Source: Fimbriiglobus sp043785105
GTDB lineage: Bacteria > Planctomycetota > Planctomycetia > Gemmatales > Gemmataceae
Reading direction: 5' to 3'
Length of the DNA stretch: 26,125 nt
Assembly: GCA_043785105.1 (NCBI GenBank)
Contig: JAYVXO010000007.1
Span: 1 to 26,125 of the forward strand
The notes beneath the pieces are model-generated. The model worked only from the letters and a program-made list of their open reading frames with translations. It did no database searches and was not told the DNA's origin. The translations under genes and the position numbers were made by a program. Below are positions 1-7,753 of the stretch, piece after piece; positions within the stretch are counted from its first letter, which is position 1; each line of letters starts with the position of its first letter.

Positions 1-1
1 C

Positions 2-43
2 CCTCCTGAATACGACATCGACCGCAACAACAAACCGCAGTAG
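2..43 (+). CDS. C-terminal end of an unidentified protein (cut by window edge)
   Basis: An open plus-strand frame enters from the left edge and stops at TAG 41-43, giving a hydrophilic tail that reads PPEYDIDRNNKPQ. Thirteen codons are too few to recognise a family. The frame differs from that of the acetyltransferase remnant that follows, so the two are not simply one gene. The call rests only on an open frame reaching the edge, and it could be chance. Confidence 0.25.
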   Translation, partial: PPEYDIDRNNKPQ

Positions 44-89
44 ACTAACCCAAACAAAGACCCCGCAAAACTCCAGTTTTCACGTCGGA

Positions 90-272
90 TTGGGTTTAGT
101 TCGGCAAACCCGCACGAAACTCGGCCCGAAATGCAAGATTACACTGCTCGCGGCACCGGCTGCCGTGGCGTATTACGCGAAGTTGGGCTTTGAACAGCAC
201 CCGTCCGCGTGGATCCTTCACGAAACCCAACCGATTACGCCAGCACGTCCTGAATCGGCTTCCCGCGACTGA
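90..272 (+). pseudogene. C-terminal remnant of a GNAT-family N-acetyltransferase
   Basis: The frame contains ITLLAAPAAVAYYAKLGF followed by EQHPSAWIL. This matches the last strand-helix-strand of GNAT acetyltransferases, where a [L/V]xAxxxAxxFYxKxGF block follows the acetyl-CoA loop. Only about 45 residues are GNAT-like. The acetyl-CoA P-loop (RxxGxG/A) and the N-terminal half are missing. The same frame stays open upstream to about position 40 but gives low-complexity residues with no GNAT character. The first usable start is a TTG at 90 with no convincing ribosome-binding site. The tail overlaps the last codons of the DUF1501 gene on the other strand, which suggests a decayed fragment. I cannot exclude that the rest of the gene lies left of the window behind a frameshift. 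Confidence 0.55.
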
Positions 273-1593
273 TGGGCAGGGGGCGCCCGAGCGAATCGCG
301 GATTTCGGATTCGTGTGAAATGCCGAGTGCCTCGAACATGGTCGCCGCAAGGTCTTCGGGGCTGGCTTGGCCTTGGGCGGGGTAGGCGCCGAGCTTGTCG
401 CTGGAGCCGTAAACATGCCCCGTTTTCACGCCGCCGCCTGCCAACACCGCGTTGTAACATTGCGGCCAATGGTCACGCCCGCCGTTGCTACTGATGCGTG
501 GCGTGCGACCGAATTCACCGACCCAGACGACAAGAGTGGAATCGAGCAGCCCGCGTTCGTGTAAATCCAACACCAACGCGGGCAAGGTCTGATCCGTGAG
601 TGGCAAGAGTTCGTTCAGCCGGGCGACGGGGTCTTCGCCGCGGAAGCCGTGGTAGTCCCAGCCGTTGTTGACGCCGCCGATGGACCGGGCCAAGTAGACG
701 TTGATGAACTTCGCCCCGGCTTCGACCAATCTTCGCGCCAGTAGACACGATTGGCCGTAGGTCGTGCGGCCGTAACGGTCGCGCGTTTCCGGCTTCTCCT
801 TGGTCAAGTCGAACGCCACTTTGAACCGTGGTGAGGTCAGCATCGAAACGGCCTTCTGGTACGACTCGTCCATGCCCCGCGCCACGGCGGACTTCTCGAT
901 CAAGTCCGATTGTGCGTCGATCAGTTTCAAAATGTCCGTGCGGTTGCCGAGCCGGGCGGGGTTGATGCCTTCGGGCAAACTCAGTTCCGGCAAGCGGAAG
1001 TCCGGCAGGTTCGGGTCTTCGTTGATGAACAGCGGGTTGTGGGATTTGCCCAAGAAACTGGCGTGCTGGCCGGGCGTGGTCGAACCGTCGGCCAGCACGT
1101 GCGGAAATGAAACGAACGTCGCCGACCCCTTCGGCCCCGGTGCCAGCTTGCTGACGATGCTACCGTAAGCCGGGAACAGGTCGCTGGAGTCGCGTAGCCG
1201 TTGGTCGTCGGTCGGCGGCGCAACCCCGGTGAGGCTGTAGTAGCCGGCAGAGTTGTGGTTCTTCATCATGGTGGTGTGGGCCATGCACCGAATGATGCAC
1301 AGCTTGTCCATGATCTGCGCGATCTTCGGCAGCTTCTCACAAATCTGAATACCGGGCACGTTCGTCGAAGCCGGTTTGAACCACCCGCGCACCTTGTCCG
1401 GCGCGTCCGGCTTCATGTCAAACGTCTCGTGCTGCCCCGGCCCGCCCCACTGGTGCAAAAAGAGCACCGACTTCACCCGCGCCTTCGGCGACGCCTTTTC
1501 CGTAGCCGCCAGCAATTGCGGGAACGTCAATCCACCCAACAGCGCGCCACCACCCACACGAATCGCCGCACGGCGGGAGAGAGAGTTAAGCAT
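235..1593 (-). CDS. DUF1501 domain protein (sulfatase-like fold, Tat-exported)
   Basis: This 452-residue protein belongs to the DUF1501 family, which is greatly expanded in planctomycetes and is related to the alkaline phosphatase/sulfatase superfamily. Its biochemical role is unknown. The N-terminus (LSRRAAIRVGGGALLGGL) is a twin-arginine signal, so export folded is likely. Family landmarks visible are FLHQWGGPGQHETFDMKPD (about residues 45-63), MAHTTMMKNHNSAGYY near 105-120, EFGRTP at 360-365 and GGRDHWP at 371-377, followed by the usual VLAGGGVKTGHVYGSSD stretch. Length is typical. It starts with ATG at 1591-1593 without a strong ribosome-binding site. In planctomycetes this family usually sits directly beside a DUF1549/DUF1553 gene. 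Here the partner is upstream on the same strand (2995-5202) with a PEP-CTERM gene in between. Family assignment is firm; function is not. Confidence 0.93.
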   Translation of the reverse strand: MLNSLSRRAAIRVGGGALLGGLTFPQLLAATEKASPKARVKSVLFLHQWGGPGQHETFDMKPDAPDKVRGWFKPASTNVPGIQICEKLPKIAQIMDKLCIIRCMAHTTMMKNHNSAGYYSLTGVAPPTDDQRLRDSSDLFPAYGSIVSKLAPGPKGSATFVSFPHVLADGSTTPGQHASFLGKSHNPLFINEDPNLPDFRLPELSLPEGINPARLGNRTDILKLIDAQSDLIEKSAVARGMDESYQKAVSMLTSPRFKVAFDLTKEKPETRDRYGRTTYGQSCLLARRLVEAGAKFINVYLARSIGGVNNGWDYHGFRGEDPVARLNELLPLTDQTLPALVLDLHERGLLDSTLVVWVGEFGRTPRISSNGGRDHWPQCYNAVLAGGGVKTGHVYGSSDKLGAYPAQGQASPEDLAATMFEALGISHESEIRDSLGRPLPISRGKPIQDVLA

Positions 1594-1776
1594 GGGGGAT
1601 CACTCGGAAAAAGCTTGGGGCAGGTCGGTGGCATACTGTAATCCCGATCGCAAGTCTGGACAAGAAGATTTTCGGCGGATCACGCCTATAGACCATCAAG
1701 ATTGTTGCGGAATTGTTCGGCGTGTGCGAGCGGCCAGACCGCCCGCGCACTTACTTCGAGGATACGAGCGAACCCG

Positions 1777-2508
1777 TCATTTGAAAACGCGGCGCCTCAA
1801 CATGGCCCACGAGGCGGGAAGACCTAGCAAGACCAAGAGTGCGGACGACGGTTCGGGGACAACGTTGGTGACCGACCCCAATTGAATGTTAAAGGACGAC
1901 GTGCCGACGTAGTCGCCTTTGGCATTGACAATGTCAGCATAAATGAATGCTCCTGTACCTAAGCCACCGTAGCTCGACAACGACAGTAGTGAGGACGGCG
2001 GGTTTGGGAAGTGGATCGGTGCCGGGCTTGTTGCGAACAAGCCGACGTAGACACCGTAGTCTGCAATTCGGTAGCCGGTTGGCAAACCAGTTGTGGTTAG
2101 CGGACCCGCGCCGGCGTTGAAGAACTGAAAATCGTACCCGTAGAGGTTCCTAGGCGGCCCGAAGTTGTAGGTCTGCACGACCACATCGTCGATCGACTTG
2201 AACTGGTACGAGCCGAACGTTGCGGTCATCAGCGTCTTGCCGTCGGGCGTGGTCGGGAACGACACGAAGGCAGTAGTACTGTCGGCGTAGTCGAGGCCCT
2301 TTGTGGACGAGTAGCGGATGACGCCGTTGACCGCGTTACCGTCCGCGATCGACCCGAAGACGCCAAACGGGTCGTCAATTTCGAACACAGACCCGCTGTA
2401 TCGTGCGTTCAATATGAACGCCGCAGACGCCCGCCTTGAATCAGACGCCGTGGCGGCGATCGCCACGACCATCACGCCGAAAAACTGGAACCAGTTATGC
2501 TTTGCCAC
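1777..2508 (-). CDS. PEP-CTERM sorting domain protein
   Basis: This is a 243-residue exported protein. It has an N-terminal hydrophobic signal (residues about 8-30, FFGVMVVAIAATA and a cleavage-like ASA). The C-terminal tail is a classic PEP-CTERM anchor: VPEPSSALLVLLGL, a hydrophobic segment, then LRRR near the end (about residues 217-243). Such tails are processed by exosortase, which is not in this window. The middle part is rich in Gly, Ser, Tyr and Phe and probably forms beta structure; I do not recognise a named domain. The start is GTG (2506-2508) because AGGAG lies eight bases upstream; the overlapping ATG three bases further up is out of frame. It separates the DUF1549 and DUF1501 genes. 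A G/C-rich imperfect hairpin at about 1724-1750 lies just past its stop and may terminate it. Confidence 0.88.
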   Translation of the reverse strand: MAKHNWFQFFGVMVVAIAATASDSRRASAAFILNARYSGSVFEIDDPFGVFGSIADGNAVNGVIRYSSTKGLDYADSTTAFVSFPTTPDGKTLMTATFGSYQFKSIDDVVVQTYNFGPPRNLYGYDFQFFNAGAGPLTTTGLPTGYRIADYGVYVGLFATSPAPIHFPNPPSSLLSLSSYGGLGTGAFIYADIVNAKGDYVGTSSFNIQLGSVTNVVPEPSSALLVLLGLPASWAMLRRRVFK

Positions 2509-2994
2509 TTCATCAACTCCTTTTAATACGTGAACTCACACAAAAGCGAAACAATTGGCGGCGGCAACGAACTGCCGGTGGGGAGTTAGGTGTCTTTTCC
2601 TTCGAGCCGGTCAATCGCGCGTAATAGCCATCGAGTTGTGAAATCCCCCTTCGACCGCATTGGATACAGTGATCCACAGCGTGAATCGATACTGGGAAAA
2701 GAGTATCAATAGCACACACGTTGACTTCATCTGAGAAATTCAGCCTCGACGAGATAAGAATCGCATCTCAGCCTGATTTTCTTTCAGTGAGCGTGAAGAT
2801 TTAACACCAAAATGTGAATACCTTGGGAGTTACGCAGACATGCCGCATTCCAAAACTGAGCACGAAAGCACGAAAAAATCCATGATCCTGGGGTTCGATT
2901 TCGAACTCTCGTGCTTTCGTGCTCCGCTGTTTTTTTGGCTTGGAATCGTCAAACTTACGGCAAACCCAGGTGCAGTGCGTAAGTCCTAAACGCC
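2509..2994. other. 486-bp non-coding gap with one inverted repeat
   Basis: This gap lies between the DUF1549/DUF1553 stop and the PEP-CTERM start. It holds the palindrome at 2858-2924 (listed separately) and the ribosome-binding site of the PEP-CTERM gene. The short open frames across it have no recognisable similarity and include translations of the palindrome. The rest is noticeably richer in A/T than the neighbouring genes, as expected for a leader or promoter region. Confidence 0.6.
2858..2924. repeat. Inverted repeat, 16-bp perfect arms (GAGCACGAAAGCACGA type)
   Basis: The left arm is 2858-2873 (GAGCACGAAAGCACGA) and the right arm its perfect reverse complement at 2909-2924. They are separated by 35 bases that include the small palindrome TTCGATTTCGAA. 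Outside the arms, short A-rich and T-rich runs extend the pairing loosely. Each arm is itself a tandem of a GCACGAAA unit. The element lies 71 bases past the DUF1549/DUF1553 stop, so it could fold in that transcript and act as a terminator. The motif style resembles dispersed intergenic palindromes of planctomycetes. Confidence 0.75.
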
Positions 2995-5202
2995 TCACCG
3001 CCGCAGCAGAAACTCTTTCGAGTTGACTAGACCCCACGCGATGTCTTCCCAGGCACTGCGGGGGTCTTTGGCGTTTTGCAGGTAGTCGTGGAGCTTGGTG
3101 GATTCGGTTGCGGTGGGGGTGCGAGCCAGGGTGTTCAGGTACAGTTCTTCCAGCATTTCGCTTTCGCCGGCTTTGGCTTCCAGCAGTTGGCCGATGCGGT
3201 TACCGGGGGTGCGGATGAGGGTGTGAACCAGTTCGCCGGTCATCAGTTGGAAGGCTTGCAAAATGCCGGGGTCTTCGCTGCGTTCGCAATCGCACGTCAA
3301 CAATCGGTCCGGCTTACCGAAGACTTTCAGGAACCGCGTTCCGGTCGTGGAATCGCGTCCGCGACGGCCAACGAGTGGCGTGGCCGGGACTTCGCCCGCC
3401 CGCATCCCCATCGGGTAGCCGGGGAATTTCACCGGCACCGCGAACGTGTTTGCGAGCGCATCCAGCAGTTGCTCCGCCTTCAAGGGTTGAACGGCGGCGT
3501 GGGAATAGTGCAACTCATCCGCCGCGTTTGTTTCGTTCGGGGAGGCGGAGAGTTGGTAGACGCGCGAGTTCAGGACGTGCCGAACGAACGGCTTTAAGCG
3601 ATAACCGCCGGCGGTGAATTCGCGGGTCAGGTGTTCCATTAACGCCGGGTTGGTTGGCGGATTGCTGATGCGGAAGTCGTCGTTCGGTTCGACCAGCCCA
3701 CGGGCCATCAGGTGGGACCAGATGCGGTTCGCCTGGGCACGGGCGAAGAACGGGTTCTGTGCGGACGCGACCCAATCCGCCAGCGCCATCACGCGGTCTT
3801 CGGCCAAGTCAGTTTGATTGCTGCCCAGGAACTTCGGCACCGCGTTGCCGCCACGCGGGTGGGGTAGCTCGCCGGTGTGGTTCACGTACACGAGTTGATC
3901 GCCGTTGAACTCGTGCTTATCGAGATTGTCGCGGCGCTCGTTGTCGGTGACGCGATAATCAATCCGGGCAAACAGCGCCACGAAGCGGTGGTAATCGTCT
4001 TGCGTCCACGTGTCGAACGGGTGGTTGTGGCACTTCGCGCAACTCACCCGCAACCCAAGAAACACCTGCGCCACCGACTCCGCCCGCTGATACGGGTCGC
4101 GGATCGCCCGGTAAAAGTTGGCCGGCGGGTTGGCGTAAGTGCTGCCCCGACCGGCCAGGATTTCGCGGGCAAAGTCGTTGAGCGGTTTGTCCTCCGCGAT
4201 CCACCCCCGAATCCAGCGGTGGAAAATCTGCACCCCTTTGTGGTCCAGCGACTTCTCTTCGTTGCGTAACAAGTCCGACCACTTCTGCGCCCAATAGTTC
4301 GCAAACTCCGGACGAGCCAGCAACGCATCAATCAGCTTCGCCCGCTTATCGGATGTGGTGTCCGCCAGGAACTTTCGCACTTCGTCGGCAGTCGGTGTAA
4401 TGCCGCAAACGTCCAGATAAACTCGGCGAATGAACACGCTGTCCGAGCACAGTTCCGACGGCGTCATTCGCAGTTGTTGGAGTTGGGAGAAAACGTGGCG
4501 GTCGATCGCGTTGGACACCGGCACTTGCGAAAGATCGGTCGTCGGGCGGTTCGGCAAGAACGCCAACCGCACGGGCACTTGCAAATCCAGATACCGCACC
4601 AGCACCACGACTTCGCCGTCTTGTTCCTTCACAACGTCGCCCGTTTGGTGAACCTTGGCCACGCCGACGTTGTTGGTCTCGAACGTGACCAAGTTCGTGA
4701 CATCCCGTTTGCTGCCATCCGCGAAGTGAGCAATCGCGTTCAGTTTGGTGCGATCCGCCGGGGCGATGAGGATTTGCCCGATCGGTGTCACGTCGAGTTT
4801 CACCGGCTTGATGCGCGACGCGGAATCGTACTGCGTCCCCGCTTCGACCCACCGTAGCAGGAGCGAATACTCCGTGCTACTCACCGAAAACCGCGCCCCG
4901 CCTTCGTGGGGCAACTGCCCGGCGGCTTTCTTCAACAGCAAGCTTTCACACGGGTTCGTCACGTCGGTCCGGCGGGCCAGCATGTCCCGCGTCAGGGTGA
5001 CAAAATCGCCCGCCGGGTTTTCCCCTCGCAACGAAAGCTTAAACCCGCCCCGACCGTTCAGGTTGCCGTGACACGCACCCGCATTGCACCCCGCCCGCGA
5101 CAACACTGCCATAATGTCGTTTTGAAACGACACCGGCTCCGCAGCAAAACCAACAGTGGGCAACAGCACAAACCCAGCGGCGAGCAAGATTGTCAAACGC
5201 AT
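2995..5202 (-). CDS. DUF1549 / DUF1553 domain protein with cytochrome-type cysteines
   Basis: This is a large (735 residues) exported protein of the planctomycete DUF1549-DUF1553 type. After a signal peptide (about 1-21) comes an N-terminal segment with C39-x4-C44-H45, a spacing longer than canonical CxxCH. An Ig-like/Big2-like stretch follows at roughly 120-215 (HFADGSKRDVTNLVTF). DUF1549 occupies about 235-440 and contains SCAKCHNHPFD, with C388, C391 and H392 forming a standard CxxCH. DUF1553 fills about 480-730. The family is thought to be haem-binding and often pairs with DUF1501 proteins; the substrate is unknown. A GTG sits directly before the ATG; I use the ATG at 5200-5202, although the ribosome-binding site is weak either way. 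It is the promoter-proximal gene of the 235-5202 minus-strand group. Confidence 0.92.
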   Translation of the reverse strand: MRLTILLAAGFVLLPTVGFAAEPVSFQNDIMAVLSRAGCNAGACHGNLNGRGGFKLSLRGENPAGDFVTLTRDMLARRTDVTNPCESLLLKKAAGQLPHEGGARFSVSSTEYSLLLRWVEAGTQYDSASRIKPVKLDVTPIGQILIAPADRTKLNAIAHFADGSKRDVTNLVTFETNNVGVAKVHQTGDVVKEQDGEVVVLVRYLDLQVPVRLAFLPNRPTTDLSQVPVSNAIDRHVFSQLQQLRMTPSELCSDSVFIRRVYLDVCGITPTADEVRKFLADTTSDKRAKLIDALLARPEFANYWAQKWSDLLRNEEKSLDHKGVQIFHRWIRGWIAEDKPLNDFAREILAGRGSTYANPPANFYRAIRDPYQRAESVAQVFLGLRVSCAKCHNHPFDTWTQDDYHRFVALFARIDYRVTDNERRDNLDKHEFNGDQLVYVNHTGELPHPRGGNAVPKFLGSNQTDLAEDRVMALADWVASAQNPFFARAQANRIWSHLMARGLVEPNDDFRISNPPTNPALMEHLTREFTAGGYRLKPFVRHVLNSRVYQLSASPNETNAADELHYSHAAVQPLKAEQLLDALANTFAVPVKFPGYPMGMRAGEVPATPLVGRRGRDSTTGTRFLKVFGKPDRLLTCDCERSEDPGILQAFQLMTGELVHTLIRTPGNRIGQLLEAKAGESEMLEELYLNTLARTPTATESTKLHDYLQNAKDPRSAWEDIAWGLVNSKEFLLRR

Positions 5203-5205
5203 CAC

Positions 5206-5995
5206 ACGCTCATAGAGAGAAAAGCAATCCAGTAGGGTGTAAATAGCATAACAAGTCTTTCAAGGAAATGGGATCAGAAAACCGCACTCAAGAGTCATGG
5301 GGTCTGGCAAATTTTTCTGGCACTCAGTCGTCAACGGGTTTTCGGCCCTTTCAGGGCCGAAAACCAAGAAAAATCACTTGCCCGAAAAATTTGCCAGACC
5401 CAGAGTCATGGCCAGACAGTGCTACTGCCAAGATGCTCGGACGGGTCGGGAAGACGTTTCTTGACAGGATTTACATGACAGAAGATTCGATTGGTGGTGT
5501 CCGTTCAACATTGGACATGGTAATTGTGGTGGAGTCTCGGTTTACAAGCATTGATCCGATGGTTGTGAACGTCAGGAGGGATTCGCACTGGACGACCTTA
5601 CCGGCGGTGATGTGGGCTTACTGGCTTCGACGGTGAGCCGGGTCGTGAACACGTGTTTTGAGAAGCGTCACACCGGGACGGATCGTGGTTGGTGTCGCCA
5701 CAAAGTACGGAACAGTGATGCGTTTTCCAAGGATTGGGCGACGCATCACGCGGCCACAAAGTTCAGTGATTTCCGCTACGATTTTTGTTGGCCGGTTCCG
5801 CCGTTGGGTGGGTCGGGTGAAGATGGCCATACTCACCGATCACGTCTGGACGTTCCCGGAATCGCTGACATTTCCAGCCGTGCAACGAAGGTAGGATACC
5901 ACCCAAGACTGGCCAGCACTGGGAAAGAATCCCACCAACACATGTGACGCTCACGTGCGTTTCTCACCCCGATTTTCTCGTTAGGAAACCTCCCC
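5206..5995. other. 790-bp non-coding region between divergent genes
   Basis: This gap separates the divergently transcribed DUF1549/DUF1553 gene and the esterase/SMP-30 gene, so it should hold both promoters. The MITE at 5300-5401 occupies part of it. From 5412 to 5995 several open frames exist on both strands, but none has a credible ribosome-binding site or a recognisable product. Visible structure includes an 8-bp inverted repeat GTGATGCG (5715-5722) with CGCATCAC (5742-5749). Outside it lie two direct copies of GCCACAAAGT (5697-5706 and 5753-5762), each followed shortly by CAGTGAT. The palindrome AACACGTGTT lies near 5648. I see no known RNA family. Confidence 0.5.
5291..5410. mobile_element. 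MITE with 18-bp perfect terminal inverted repeats and 9-bp target duplication (copy 1)
   Basis: The element proper is 5300-5401 (102 bp). Its ends are exact reverse complements: 5300-5317 reads GGGTCTGGCAAATTTTTC and 5384-5401 is its complement. Immediately outside, AGAGTCATG occurs at 5291-5299 and again at 5402-5410 in direct orientation, as expected for a 9-bp duplication made on insertion. The centre holds a second palindrome with 13-bp arms (GGTTTTCGGCCCT at 5337-5349, complement at 5353-5365) and a 3-base loop. There is no coding capacity, so mobilisation would need a transposase elsewhere. A related, longer copy lies at 19057-19328. Confidence 0.85.
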
Positions 5996-7705
5996 ATGTT
6001 CCGACTTCTGGCGATTGGCTTTGCGTTTCTGCCGTTCGCATTGCTCCAGGCCCAGGATGCGCCGCCGAAAGGCGAGGTCATCAAGTTCGTGTTCGAGCAG
6101 AGCAAGGTGTTCCCAGGCACCACGCGGGACGTGTGGGTGTACGTGCCCAAGCAGTACGACGGCACGACCCCGGCGTGCGTATATGTCAATCAGGATGGCG
6201 TGCAGTACAAGGCGCCGGACGTGTTCGACAAACTGATTCATTCCAAAGAAATGCCGGTGACCATTGGCGTGTTCGTGATGCACGGTCGCGTCAAAGCGGC
6301 TGACTCGACGAAGGCACTGGATCGGTTTAATCGCAGCTACGAGTATGACGGGCTGGGCGATAGTTATGCGCGATTCGTGTTGGATGAACTGCTGCCTGCC
6401 ATCGAGAAAATGAAGACCGCCGACGGTCGGGAAATCAAGCTCTCCAAGAAGGGCAACGACCGGGCCATCGGTGGCGCGAGCAGTGGGGCGGTTTGTGCGT
6501 TCACGGCAGCGTGGGAACGCCCCGATGCGTTCAGCCGCGTCTTCAGTTCGATCGGCACTTACGTCGGACTTCGTGGTGGCCACAACTACTCCACACTGAT
6601 TCGTAAATACGAGCCGAGACCGCTCCGGGTGTTCCTCGAAGACGGCAGCAACGACCTCAACATTTACGGCGGCGATTGGTGGATGGCGAATCAAGCGATG
6701 GAGCGCAGCTTGAAGTTCGCGGGCTACGAGGTCGAACACAACTGGGGCGACGGCGGCCACAACGGTACCCACGCGACCCAAGTTTTCCCGGACGCGATGA
6801 AGTGGTTGTGGAAGGGCTGGCCGGAACCCGTCAAAGCCGGCGCGGGGTCGTCGCAACTCAAGGAAATCCTCCTTCCCGGCGAGGGCTGGAAGTTGGTCGG
6901 CGAAGGCTACCAGTTCACCGAAGGCCCGGCATCGAACGCCAAGGGTGAGGTCTTTTTCTGCGATGTTCCCAAGAGCAAAATCTACAAACTCGCTCCGGAC
7001 GGCAAGCCGATCGAATGGGCAACGGACAGCAAACGAACCTCCGGTCTGGCGTTTGGGCCGGACAGCAAAGCGTATGGTGCCGCCGGTGGTAGCCAGCAAA
7101 TTCTCGCGTTCGACGAAGCGGGTCATGCCACCCCGATTGCGGAGATGGTGCCCAGTAACGACCTCACGGTCGGCGCCAACGGTAGTGTTTATGTGACCAA
7201 CCCGAACGTCGCAGGCAACGACCGGAGCCGCGTGTGGCACATCACGGCGAAGGGCGAAAAGAAGGTCGTCGATACCGGGTTAAAGTCCAGCAACGGCATC
7301 ACGTTCTCCCCGGATCAAACGCTGCTTTACGTGGCCGATTACGGTTCGCATTGGGTTTACAGTTACCAAATCCAGCCCGATGGTTCGTTGGCCCACAAGC
7401 AAAAATACTATCACCTGCACGCCCCGGACAACGCCGACGACGCGGGCGCCGACGGCATGAAGACCGACCGCGACGGGCGGCTGTGGGTGGCCACGCGGAT
7501 GGGGCTGCAAGTGTGCGACCAAGCGGGGCGGGTGAACGCAATCATCCCGACGCCCAACGGCAAATCGTCGAACCTGTGCTTCGGCGGGCCGAACTTCGAT
7601 ACGCTTTACGTGACGGCGGGTGACAAAGTTTACAGCCGTAAAGTGAAGGTTCGCGGCGCCAACGGGTTTGAAGCCCCGATCAAGCCGAAGGCGCCGGGGC
7701 TGTAA
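5996..7705 (+). CDS. Exported esterase fused to SMP-30/gluconolactonase-like propeller
   Basis: This 569-residue protein joins two enzyme-like halves. After a signal peptide (about 1-19), residues 25-280 form an alpha/beta-hydrolase of the Esterase D/Fes type. The nucleophile elbow is G160-A-S162-S-G164 within GGASSGA, an Asp candidate lies in FLEDGSND, and the catalytic His is probably in GDGGHNGTH. Residues about 290-560 are an SMP-30/gluconolactonase/LRE-type six-bladed propeller (YQFTEGPASNAKGEVFFCDVPKSKIYKL opening, SSNGITFSPDQTLLYVADYGS later). Esterases of this type hydrolyse ester bonds in sugar or siderophore conjugates, and SMP-30 proteins open lactones. A combined role in periplasmic carbohydrate breakdown is my inference. 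AGGA lies nine bases before the ATG. The next gene starts 49 bases downstream on the same strand, so co-transcription is possible. Confidence 0.9.
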   Translation: MFRLLAIGFAFLPFALLQAQDAPPKGEVIKFVFEQSKVFPGTTRDVWVYVPKQYDGTTPACVYVNQDGVQYKAPDVFDKLIHSKEMPVTIGVFVMHGRVKAADSTKALDRFNRSYEYDGLGDSYARFVLDELLPAIEKMKTADGREIKLSKKGNDRAIGGASSGAVCAFTAAWERPDAFSRVFSSIGTYVGLRGGHNYSTLIRKYEPRPLRVFLEDGSNDLNIYGGDWWMANQAMERSLKFAGYEVEHNWGDGGHNGTHATQVFPDAMKWLWKGWPEPVKAGAGSSQLKEILLPGEGWKLVGEGYQFTEGPASNAKGEVFFCDVPKSKIYKLAPDGKPIEWATDSKRTSGLAFGPDSKAYGAAGGSQQILAFDEAGHATPIAEMVPSNDLTVGANGSVYVTNPNVAGNDRSRVWHITAKGEKKVVDTGLKSSNGITFSPDQTLLYVADYGSHWVYSYQIQPDGSLAHKQKYYHLHAPDNADDAGADGMKTDRDGRLWVATRMGLQVCDQAGRVNAIIPTPNGKSSNLCFGGPNFDTLYVTAGDKVYSRKVKVRGANGFEAPIKPKAPGL

Positions 7706-7753
7706 ATGACATCGCACTGTCACTCTGAACCGATTCGCTAACTTGGACAGCCG

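Noticed and set aside
5461..5490. TTGACA promoter-like hexamer
   Set aside because: No matching -10 hexamer lies at the right distance, and no gene begins nearby downstream.
5981..7240. 419-codon open frame on the minus strand opposite the esterase fusion
   Set aside because: It is antisense to a gene with clear domains and motifs; long shadow frames are expected in GC-rich DNA, and its translation shows no family features.
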